Part shown: piece by piece, positions 1-5,396 of the stretch | How positions within the stretch are numbered: position 1 is the first letter of the stretch | How the letters are laid out: each line of letters starts with the position of its first letter | Source: Methanosarcinales archaeon | GTDB lineage: Archaea > Halobacteriota > Methanosarcinia > Methanosarcinales > Methanogasteraceae | Reading direction: 5' to 3' | Assembly: GCA_030666765.1 (NCBI GenBank) | Contig: DAOUXE010000097.1 | Location: 1 to 5,561, forward strand | Length of the DNA: 5,561 nucleotides | Made by a program: the position numbers and the translations under genes | The notes under the pieces: generated by a model | Seen by the model: only the letters and a program-made list of their open reading frames with translations | Told to the model about the DNA's origin: nothing | Database searches by the model: none

Positions 1-1
1 G

Positions 2-1003
2 GGTCCGCATTACTGGAACAAGAAGCTGATGATCAATCACAACAAAGAGCCGCTTGATGATATCGTATTCAGGCAGGCTCTTTGCTATGCGATCAACCAG
101 AGCGAGTTTGTGGATAAATCGCACAGAGGGCACGGAAAACCCGCAAGTTACGGACTGATCTCCTCAGAAAGTTTGTGGGCAAGCCCAAACGTCCCGGAAT
201 ATCCGTACAATCTTGATAAAGCAAAGGAGATGATCTCAACGCTCGGCTACGAACTTGCAGATGGCGATGGCGTCTTCACAAAGGACGGTAAGCCCCTGCA
301 ACTCCAGGTGCTCGTATCGATGATCGGTGCCGGTGGACAGTCCACGCCGGACCGTGACGGGGAGCTCCTTAAAAACCAGCTCGAAAAAGCCGGTATACAG
401 GTCGATCTGGTATCCCTTGATACAAAGGTGGCTGATACGAGGGTGATCAACTGGAACTTCGATCTTGTAGTCACAGGACATGGCGGCATCGGTGGCGATC
501 CGAAGATATTGTATGAAAAGACGATTCAGACGCCGGGAGCCAAGACGAGTCCGAATACCGCACGATACAACAAGAGCGAGGAGTTAAACAGCCTCCTCGA
601 CGATCTGATGCATGAGATGGATCCTGAAAAGAGGCTTGCTGCGGTCTATGAGGCGCAGAACGTCTATGCGCGGGAACTTCCCGCAATCTCGCTCTATTAC
701 CCGACACAGTACTACGCGTACGATCCTGATGCCGGAGTCGAGTGGTTCTACACGACCGGGGGAATCGCCAAAGGAATCCCGATCCCGCAGAACAAGCTTG
801 CCCTGTTGGAAACTGACACTATAGCGGGCACGGAAGCGACAGGAACCGCAGAAACATCGGAAACAACGGACGCGACAGGAGCAACAGCCGCGGATGCCGG
901 GACTGCTGCACAGGAGACTCCACTCCCATACGGTTTGTCGATGATTGCGATTCTGATGGCGTTTGTGGCTTTGCAGATGAAACGCTCCAAAGGGAACCCG
1001 TGA
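2..1003 (+). CDS. ABC importer substrate-binding protein, family 5 (Opp/Dpp/Nik type), 5'-partial
   Basis: C-terminal 333 residues of an extracytoplasmic solute-binding protein for a peptide/nickel-type ABC importer. The frame is open to the window edge (GPHYWNKKL precedes the first ATG at 29), so that ATG is internal; full family members run about 500-600 residues. Family 5 hallmarks are the NKEPLDDIVFRQALCYAIN segment at nt 41-97, the PYNLDKAKEMISTLGY lobe motif near nt 203-250, and GHGGIGGDP near nt 476-502. After the globular domain comes a Thr/Ala/Glu-rich linker (about nt 812-919), then a hydrophobic stretch (about nt 926-979) and a basic tail KRSKGNP. This fits an archaeal protein tethered by its C-terminus to the outer face of the membrane. 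It is first in an A-B-C-D-F operon, 1 nt before the permease gene. Family assignment is firm; ligand (peptide, nickel complex, other) is unknown. Confidence 0.93.
   Translation, partial: GPHYWNKKLMINHNKEPLDDIVFRQALCYAINQSEFVDKSHRGHGKPASYGLISSESLWASPNVPEYPYNLDKAKEMISTLGYELADGDGVFTKDGKPLQLQVLVSMIGAGGQSTPDRDGELLKNQLEKAGIQVDLVSLDTKVADTRVINWNFDLVVTGHGGIGGDPKILYEKTIQTPGAKTSPNTARYNKSEELNSLLDDLMHEMDPEKRLAAVYEAQNVYARELPAISLYYPTQYYAYDPDAGVEWFYTTGGIAKGIPIPQNKLALLETDTIAGTEATGTAETSETTDATGATAADAGTAAQETPLPYGLSMIAILMAFVALQMKRSKGNP
809..1000 (+). other. Thr/Ala-rich linker plus C-terminal membrane anchor of the binding protein
   Basis: The last 64 residues of the binding protein switch from globular sequence to low complexity: about 37 residues dominated by T, A, E, G and D, with no charged basic residue. 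A Pro-rich turn (ETPLPYG) and about 17 hydrophobic residues (SMIAILMAFVALQM core) follow, then K/R and the stop. This linker, transmembrane helix and basic cluster layout is typical of archaeal surface proteins and replaces the bacterial N-terminal lipid anchor. It resembles the layout of archaeosortase substrates, but no PGF or PEF triplet is present, so processing is uncertain. The linker may be O-glycosylated; that is inference only. Confidence 0.75.
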
Positions 1004-1004
1004 T

Positions 1005-1979
1005 ATGCGGAACATAACGGTTAAGATGGTCACAGCATATCTGCTGACCATACTTCTCCTCATCTTCCTCAATTTCCTGTTGCAGCGGCTTCTGCCCGGC
1101 GACGCGATAATTGCGATGTACAGCGGTCACGAGGTGGTGATGACCGATGAGCTGTATGCGGAACTTGTCAGTAGGCATGGGCTTGACCTGCCGCTCCACG
1201 AACAGTTCTTGACATACTTAAGCGAGCTTGCACACGGAGATCTCGGATATTCATACATCTGCCACGCATCCACCGCAGATCTCATAATGGATGCGCTGCC
1301 ATGGACGCTGCTTCTTATGGGCACCGCATTTCTGCTGTCCGCCGTTGTCGGAATCGTGCTCGGCGTGGAGAGTTCGTGGCGGCGCGGCAGGCGGTTTGAC
1401 AGATCGCTCCTGGCATTCATGCTGCTACTCGACGGCTTCCATTCTCTTGTAATCGGAATCATCGCTCTCGCGATATTCTGTTGGCACTTCGGATGGTTTC
1501 CGAGTTCAGGCGCAATGACGTCGTACTTGAGTACAGGGGGTATCGGGCATATCAGGGACGTCATCTGGCACCTGGTGCTGCCGCTTGCAACGCTCACGCT
1601 CTCCATGATCCCTGGCGACTACCTCCTGATCAGGAACAGCATGATGCTCACGATTCGCGAGCCTTATGTACTCACAGCCCGTGCAAAGGGCATCAGGGAG
1701 CGTAGAATAAAGTATCTTCACGCTGCAAGGAATGCGATACTCCCGTTCACAACACGAATCGGCGTCAGGCTCGCACACCTAATAACTGGCATGATTTTCA
1801 TCGAAACGATCTTTGCGTACCCGGGACTCGGGCTTCTAACGTACAATGCGATATCAAACCGTGATCTGCCACTGATGCAGGGGATTCTTACGGTATCAGT
1901 AATTCTGGTACTTCTGATCAACATTGTTGTGGACCTGCTGTATCAAAAGATCGATCTGAGGGTTGGATATGCATATTAA
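1005..1979 (+). CDS. ABC importer permease, DppB/OppB/NikB type
   Basis: Inner-membrane permease of 324 residues, the usual length of the DppB family, forming half of the translocation pore. Visible features: an N-terminal transmembrane helix (about 9-28) followed by the LLPGD motif (29-33), the external GDLGYSY segment (78-84), then five further hydrophobic segments at about 100-121, 134-160, 187-205, 256-276 and 291-313. The cytoplasmic coupling loop carries a good EAA-type motif at 218-247 (YVLTARAKGIRERRI), which docks on an ATPase. IFAYPGLGLL at 269-278 matches the conserved stretch near the family C-terminus. The ATG lies 1 nt after the binding-protein stop with only a weak upstream AAGGGA, so coupled translation is likely. 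It pairs with the DppC-like permease that overlaps its 3' end. Confidence 0.95.
   Translation: MRNITVKMVTAYLLTILLLIFLNFLLQRLLPGDAIIAMYSGHEVVMTDELYAELVSRHGLDLPLHEQFLTYLSELAHGDLGYSYICHASTADLIMDALPWTLLLMGTAFLLSAVVGIVLGVESSWRRGRRFDRSLLAFMLLLDGFHSLVIGIIALAIFCWHFGWFPSSGAMTSYLSTGGIGHIRDVIWHLVLPLATLTLSMIPGDYLLIRNSMMLTIREPYVLTARAKGIRERRIKYLHAARNAILPFTTRIGVRLAHLITGMIFIETIFAYPGLGLLTYNAISNRDLPLMQGILTVSVILVLLINIVVDLLYQKIDLRVGYAY
1958..1962 (+). promoter_or_regulatory. Ribosome binding site for the second permease
   Basis: GAGGG sits 6 nt before the ATG at 1969. This supports 1969 as the start of the second permease rather than the in-frame TTG at 1963, which would place the start 0 nt from this site. Confidence 0.6.
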
Positions 1980-2820
1980 ACAATTCCAAGAGTTTGCAAA
2001 AGATAAACTTGGAGTTTTCGGGGTTGTGCTCCTTCTGCTCCTTTTGATGACCGCGATCCTTGCCCCGATAATCGCACCTCATGATCCATGGGACTACTCG
2101 GCTCAGCACCTCCAGCCGCCCTCAAAGGAACACCTGCTCGGAACCAATGATTGCGGATATGACCTATTCAGTGAACTCCTGTGGGCACTTCGGACCTCGA
2201 TTGCGTTTGGAATATCGGTTGCAGCAATCACATGCACGATTGGGGTTGTGCTCGGCGTCTCTGCCGCATTGATCGGCGGGATGTACGATATGATTGTTAT
2301 GCGAATCGCTGATGCGCTGCTTGCGATACCAACGATCATGGTACTGATACTGATTGCAGCGTACTTCAAGCCATCAACCACTGTCCTGGTAATCACGCTC
2401 TCGCTTGTGATGTGGCAGACCGTAGCAAGAGGCGTGAGGGCGCAGACGCTCTCGCTCAAGACGAAACTGCACGTAAAAGCCGCAAGGAACATGGGCGCAC
2501 CGACGATCTACATTATGCGCAGGCACATCATGCCTGAACTCTTCCCGCTGTATGCGATGGGTTTTGTCACAAAAGCCCGGACCGCGGTATTCATGGAAGC
2601 AGGGCTTTCGTTTCTCGGAATCTTTGATCCTTCCACAAAGAGTCTTGGAATCATGATGAGTTATGCGATGCGCTATCCCCATTTTGATATCTGGTTCAAC
2701 TGGCTGCTTCCGCCAGTTTTCGCACTTTCGCTGCTTATAATCTCGCTTGGGCTTATATCTTACGCGGTAGAAGGGATATTTGACCCGAGACTCCGGAGGA
2801 ACAATGTCACTCCAATTTAA
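1969..2820 (+). CDS. ABC importer permease, DppC/OppC/NikC type
   Basis: Second permease subunit, 283 residues from the ATG chosen because of the GAGGG 6 nt upstream. The N-terminus shows the OppC pattern: a basic amphipathic start, a first transmembrane helix at about 14-36 ending in LAPIIAPHDPWD, and the conserved HLLGTNDCGYDLFS box (55-68; family form LGTDxxGRDxxS). More hydrophobic segments lie at about 78-100, 112-133, 137-152, 204-220 and 248-268. The EAA coupling motif is at 169-188 (VKAARNMGAPTIYIMRRHI). MEAGLSFLG (209-217) and the C-terminal DPRLRR (272-277) are strong family signatures. The gene overlaps the first permease by 11 nt, and the following ATPase gene overlaps its 3' end by 17 nt, consistent with a stoichiometric complex. 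The G of the usual GRD triplet is kept, but the R is replaced by Y. Confidence 0.95.
   Translation: MHIKQFQEFAKDKLGVFGVVLLLLLLMTAILAPIIAPHDPWDYSAQHLQPPSKEHLLGTNDCGYDLFSELLWALRTSIAFGISVAAITCTIGVVLGVSAALIGGMYDMIVMRIADALLAIPTIMVLILIAAYFKPSTTVLVITLSLVMWQTVARGVRAQTLSLKTKLHVKAARNMGAPTIYIMRRHIMPELFPLYAMGFVTKARTAVFMEAGLSFLGIFDPSTKSLGIMMSYAMRYPHFDIWFNWLLPPVFALSLLIISLGLISYAVEGIFDPRLRRNNVTPI
2795..2800 (+). promoter_or_regulatory. Strong ribosome binding site for the DppD-like ATPase
   Basis: GGAGGA ends 3 nt before the ATG at 2804 and lies inside the 3' end of the permease gene. It fixes the ATPase start at 2804 in preference to the in-frame TTG at 2780, which is upstream of this site. Confidence 0.75.
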
Positions 2821-3784
2821 GAATCTGACTGTACAATACCGGGTGTCTGACACAACAGATGACCGCGTAACTACGCTAGACAACATATCCATGAAAATAA
2901 AAGGAGGTGAGTGCGTCTCTGTGGTCGGGGAGTCGGGTTCCGGGAAATCCACGCTCGCACTTGCATCCATGAAACTCCTTGCACCCAATGCCGTGATGAC
3001 TGGGGAGGTTCTGGTTGGTGGCACTGATATATCTGACCTTTCCGATTCAGAGCTGGAAAAAATCCGATGGAACGAGATTTCTATCGTGTTTCAGAATTAC
3101 GGGGACGTATTAAACCCGGTTCATAGAATCATCGATCAGATCGCCGAACCACTGATCAAGAACGGAGAATCCAGGAGTACCGCACTGGACCGGTCTGCAA
3201 AGATGCTTGATTATCTGAAGATAAAGCCGGGCAGGGCGGAGCTTTATCCACATCAGATCAGTGCAGGGGAGCGGCAACGGGTTCTGATGGCGATGGCGCT
3301 GATTACAGACCCTGCTGTCCTTGTACTGGACGAACCGGTTGCATCTGTTGATGTAATCACAAAATCATACCTTGCAGATGTGATAAGCGAACAGGTGGAT
3401 TCCGGGAAGGCGGTACTCATGATAACCCATGACCTCTCCTTTGCACCAGTCTGCTCTGATCGCTGCGAGGTGCTCTACTTCGGGAGCATTCTCGAATCGC
3501 TGCCGTCCCATGAGCTTCTGGATGCACCGCGCCACCCATACACCCGCGCGCTTGTCAGATCGTTTCCGATGATGGAGTGTGCCAAAGACCTTGCAGGCGT
3601 AAGGGGAACTCCTCCGTCCAGGTCTTCTGAATTTAGCCAGCATCGTAATCGCAGTTGCATATTCCAGCCAAGGTGCACGCAATCGATCGATGTCTGCTCG
3701 CAGAAAGAGCCGCAGGCGGTGTCGAGGGGGGCTGGTAGTGCCGAGGTGACTGTGGCTATGTCGTCTGCCACCGCGGCGGCGTAG
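2804..3784 (+). CDS. ABC importer ATPase, DppD/OppD type
   Basis: ATP-hydrolysing subunit of 326 residues, full family length. ABC motifs in order: Walker A GESGSGKS (42-49), Q-loop IVFQNYGDVLNP with Q97, signature ISAGERQRV (152-160), Walker B VLVLDEP (172-178, catalytic E177), D-loop SVDV (181-184) and switch H209 in ITHD. The C-terminal extension is an oligopeptide-transporter domain: HPYTRAL (244-250), a VRGTPPS segment, then SCIFQPRC and DVC, giving Cys285, Cys291 and Cys298. In characterised DppD proteins this region binds a [4Fe-4S] cluster through four cysteines; the position expected for the fourth reads TVAM here. The signature has Ala where the canonical LSGGQ has its first Gly. 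The protein should pair with the downstream ATPase, whose gene starts 5 nt later. An Ala/Ser-rich tail ends it. Confidence 0.95.
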   Translation: MSLQFKNLTVQYRVSDTTDDRVTTLDNISMKIKGGECVSVVGESGSGKSTLALASMKLLAPNAVMTGEVLVGGTDISDLSDSELEKIRWNEISIVFQNYGDVLNPVHRIIDQIAEPLIKNGESRSTALDRSAKMLDYLKIKPGRAELYPHQISAGERQRVLMAMALITDPAVLVLDEPVASVDVITKSYLADVISEQVDSGKAVLMITHDLSFAPVCSDRCEVLYFGSILESLPSHELLDAPRHPYTRALVRSFPMMECAKDLAGVRGTPPSRSSEFSQHRNRSCIFQPRCTQSIDVCSQKEPQAVSRGAGSAEVTVAMSSATAAA

Positions 3785-3789
3785 CGACC

Positions 3790-4542
3790 ATGATATCGGT
3801 GAAAGACGTCTCAAAGTCCTACAAGGACATCCGGGTCCTGAGCGATGTAGCTCTCACAATCGATGAGGGTGAGATCCTTGCGCTCGTGGGCGAGACCGGT
3901 TCAGGGAAGACCACGCTTGCATACCTGATAGCAGGCACGATCAAGCCGGACTGCGGGGAGATTATCGTTCGAGGCAGAATGGTTGTGGATATCAACCGGA
4001 AAGAGTTTTTAAAAACGGTTGGAATCGTCTACCAGTCACCAAGAGACTCAATCAGCCACAGATTCACGGTATTCGAGGCGATTGCAGAACCTCTGCACAT
4101 ACACGGGGAATTTGATGACACATCCCCCGGAAGAATCAAGGATGCCCTGCGTGAGGTGCAACTGCCAGTAGACGAGTATTTTTTGCAGAAATATCCGCAT
4201 GAATTAAGCGGAGGCGAGTTGCAGCGGGTGGCTATAGCGCGTGCGCTGATACTTGCGCCGGATATGCTCATTGCAGACGAATCAACGTCTTTCCTTGACC
4301 CGAGCGTTCAGGCAAAGGTTCTAAGACTCCTCCTTGATCTGCAGAACGAGCGCGGCATCTCCATGCTCTTTGTGACTCACGACATAGGAGTTGCACGCAA
4401 GGTGAGCGACCGAATCGCTGTGTTGCATGACGGTAGAATCGTTGAGAACGCGCCAGCGCACCGTGTTATCGCAAATCCTGAGCATCAGTACACGAAACAG
4501 CTGATCGGGGTTGCGAAAGGCAAGACTGATGTGGTGGTGTGA
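3790..4542 (+). CDS. ABC importer ATPase, DppF/OppF type (short form)
   Basis: Second ATPase, 250 residues. Motifs: Walker A GETGSGKT (34-41), Q-loop IVYQSPRDS with Q82, canonical signature LSGGELQRV (139-147), Walker B MLIADES (159-165, catalytic E164), D-loop FLDP (168-171) and switch H197 in FVTHD. QYTKQLIG near the end corresponds to the start of the oligopeptide C-terminal extension (HPYTxxL), but the protein stops soon afterwards, so the cysteine-containing part seen in the partner ATPase is absent. This short form is like NikE or truncated archaeal OppF proteins and is probably natural, as the frame is intact. The ATG at 3790 comes 5 nt after the upstream stop without a clear Shine-Dalgarno sequence, which points to coupled translation. 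It is the last gene of the operon. Confidence 0.94.
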   Translation: MISVKDVSKSYKDIRVLSDVALTIDEGEILALVGETGSGKTTLAYLIAGTIKPDCGEIIVRGRMVVDINRKEFLKTVGIVYQSPRDSISHRFTVFEAIAEPLHIHGEFDDTSPGRIKDALREVQLPVDEYFLQKYPHELSGGELQRVAIARALILAPDMLIADESTSFLDPSVQAKVLRLLLDLQNERGISMLFVTHDIGVARKVSDRIAVLHDGRIVENAPAHRVIANPEHQYTKQLIGVAKGKTDVVV

Positions 4543-4582
4543 TGGGGGTTCGCGGAACAGTCCGGCTCATTGGCGATTGGAT

Positions 4583-4591
4583 GGGGTTTTT
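4583..4591 (+). terminator. Possible operon terminator (T-run)
   Basis: GGGGTTTTT lies about 40 nt after the last ATPase stop codon. Archaeal transcription commonly ends at oligo-T runs with or without a hairpin. Five T residues is a marginal signal, and the short GTTC-GCG-GAAC repeat is 28 nt upstream, too far to form a bacterial-style terminator with it. Confidence 0.25.
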
Positions 4592-4767
4592 CATGCAGCC
4601 GGGAGTTCCTCGCCCATGATCGTTGTGCATCGGGGTGTTGCAGGTGTGGTATTTACATCTCAACTTTGGAAACTTAAAAAACAGCCGCAGCCATTCGATT
4701 ATCCAGAATCTCAAAACACCGAAGACTATATTCATCCCAACACGATCGGGATAAACGCAACCTTCCA

Positions 4768-4783
4768 CCATTGGTTCCAATGG
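4768..4783. repeat. Perfect inverted repeat CCATTGG-TT-CCAATGG
   Basis: Two exact 7-bp arms flank a 2-nt centre. As RNA or single-stranded DNA this gives a 6-bp stem with a GTTC loop. It lies 34 nt beyond the stop of the minus-strand dockerin-like fragment, with no T-run next to it on either strand. It could be a binding site for a dimeric regulator, a terminator hairpin for minus-strand transcripts, or a relic of a mobile element end; nothing here decides between them. Confidence 0.6.
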
Positions 4784-4817
4784 CAATCCTATATCAACTG
4801 CAACCGGTCTTGTGCAT

Positions 4818-4901
4818 TCACGATGTGATTTTCATTTCATCCACCACATCCCACAGGATCATGAGTGCGTCGAGCGACGTGACCACGCCGTCAACGTTCA
4901 T
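4818..4901 (-). pseudogene. Dockerin / EF-hand-like repeat fragment
   Basis: A 27-codon frame whose product begins MNVDGVVTSLDALMIL and ends DEMKITS. It matches the core of a type I dockerin repeat (family form DxNxDGxVTSxDALxLL): Asn at loop position 3, Asp at 5, Gly at 6, Ser at 10 and Asp at 12 are all in place, and only the first Asp of the calcium loop is missing. Dockerins dock onto cohesin domains and usually sit at the C-terminus of large secreted proteins. Here an in-frame TGA lies three codons before the ATG, so the repeat is cut off from any larger protein. Its codons are G+C-rich, unlike the AT-rich gene beside it. Upstream AGGTG (4913-4909) and ATAATATA (4928-4921) resemble a ribosome site and TATA box, so a tiny expressed gene cannot be excluded. 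A decayed gene end is more likely. Confidence 0.55.
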
Positions 4902-4934
4902 GGTAATTCACCTATAATTGTATATTATGCTCAT

Positions 4935-5396
4935 TTATGTTATTCGTGTCACATGCAATGAATCTATTTCGGGGATTGTAATTTGATTTCCAAGTATTGC
5001 TTCATAAGTTTTAAGCCCTTTGGATTTACCCCAGATATCAATAAGATCACCTTCCAATAAACGGTCACCTTTGTAATTAACATATATTATGTCATCGTGA
5101 TAACCGTATGTACTTTGCTTTGTTGCAACTCGTAAAATATAAGTATCGGTACGACGTTCGCTTACTTGGAGAATTTCACCCCTATAATAGATGATATCCC
5201 CAACGTAAACGTCATTATGCCTCATTAAATCATCATAAGAAATTACTGAAGCGTTACTCTTAATTTCTTCAATAGTCATAATTGGTGCTGACGTTTTAGA
5301 ATTTGAATAATTTTCACCCGATTCATCAAATCCTCCAAGTATAGCAAATAAAAATATTATTACAAATGCTCCTATAAATATGCTGCTTACTTTCAT
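4935..5396 (-). CDS. Membrane-anchored OB-fold-like protein (tRNA_anti-like), hypothetical
   Basis: A 153-residue protein of unknown function. Residues 5-21 are strongly hydrophobic (IFIGAFVIIFLFAILGG), forming a signal anchor or signal peptide; no lipobox cysteine follows. A polar Ser/Asn-rich linker (24-38) leads to TIEEIKSNAS and then a beta-rich domain: VYVGDIIYYRGEILQV (63-78), YILRVAT (86-92), DIIYVNY (102-108), LLEGDLIDIWGKSKG (113-127) and TYEAILGNQITIPEI (130-144). The 'YVGD..xGxI.QV ... LEGD...WG...G...YE...G....IPEI' pattern is that of small exported OB-fold proteins often labelled tRNA_anti-like, seen in archaea and Firmicutes. This family call is from memory of the pattern. The ATG is preceded by GAGG 8 nt upstream, and an in-frame TGA nine codons earlier fixes the start region. 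The gene is about 31-33% G+C, far below the importer operon, and runs convergent to it. Confidence 0.8.
   Translation of the reverse strand: MKVSSIFIGAFVIIFLFAILGGFDESGENYSNSKTSAPIMTIEEIKSNASVISYDDLMRHNDVYVGDIIYYRGEILQVSERRTDTYILRVATKQSTYGYHDDIIYVNYKGDRLLEGDLIDIWGKSKGLKTYEAILGNQITIPEIDSLHVTRIT

Larger units (their letters stand above)
4543..4817. other. Intergenic region after the importer operon, no convincing gene
   Basis: The stretch between the operon and the dockerin-like fragment shows no recognisable protein. Long open frames cross it on both strands, but they use TTG starts, run into the 3' end of the ATPase gene and encode sequences rich in C, H, W, P and R. A 25-codon frame begins at the ATG (4542) overlapping the ATPase stop as TGATG and ends at 4619; it resembles nothing known to me. 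A small inverted repeat GTTC-GCG-GAAC (4548-4558), an ATCCC/GGGAT repeat (4734-4738 and 4748-4752), an A6 run (4676-4681) and a strong palindrome (4768-4783) are present. CTTAAAAA at 4673-4680 resembles an archaeal TATA box, but no gene follows it on that strand. Confidence 0.6.

Noticed and set aside
29..31. ATG at 29 as the start of the binding protein
   Set aside because: The frame stays open to the window edge and the residues before it fit the family, while the remaining protein would lack its N-terminal lobe and export signal; the true start lies outside the window.
584..1072. Long minus-strand open frames opposite the binding-protein gene
   Set aside because: They are antisense shadows of a confidently identified gene, with Arg/Cys/Ser-rich products and no family features.
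4673..4680. CTTAAAAA as an archaeal TATA box on the plus strand
   Set aside because: It fits the loose box A consensus, but no good BRE precedes it and no gene lies downstream on that strand, so it is probably a chance A-run.
4511..4828. Plus-strand 105-codon open frame starting inside the last ATPase gene
   Set aside because: TTG start with no ribosome site, heavy overlap with a certain gene in another frame, and low-plausibility composition; it also ends within the palindrome and dockerin-fragment area.
4466..4831. Minus-strand open frame of about 120 codons crossing the operon's 3' end and the intergenic region
   Set aside because: It has only a TTG start, overlaps the antisense of the ATPase gene by 77 nt, is rich in Cys, His, Pro and Trp, and matches no family I know.
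4780..4917. 45-codon plus-strand frame from ATG at 4780
   Set aside because: No Shine-Dalgarno sequence, and it is the antisense of the dockerin-like fragment, which explains its open frame better.
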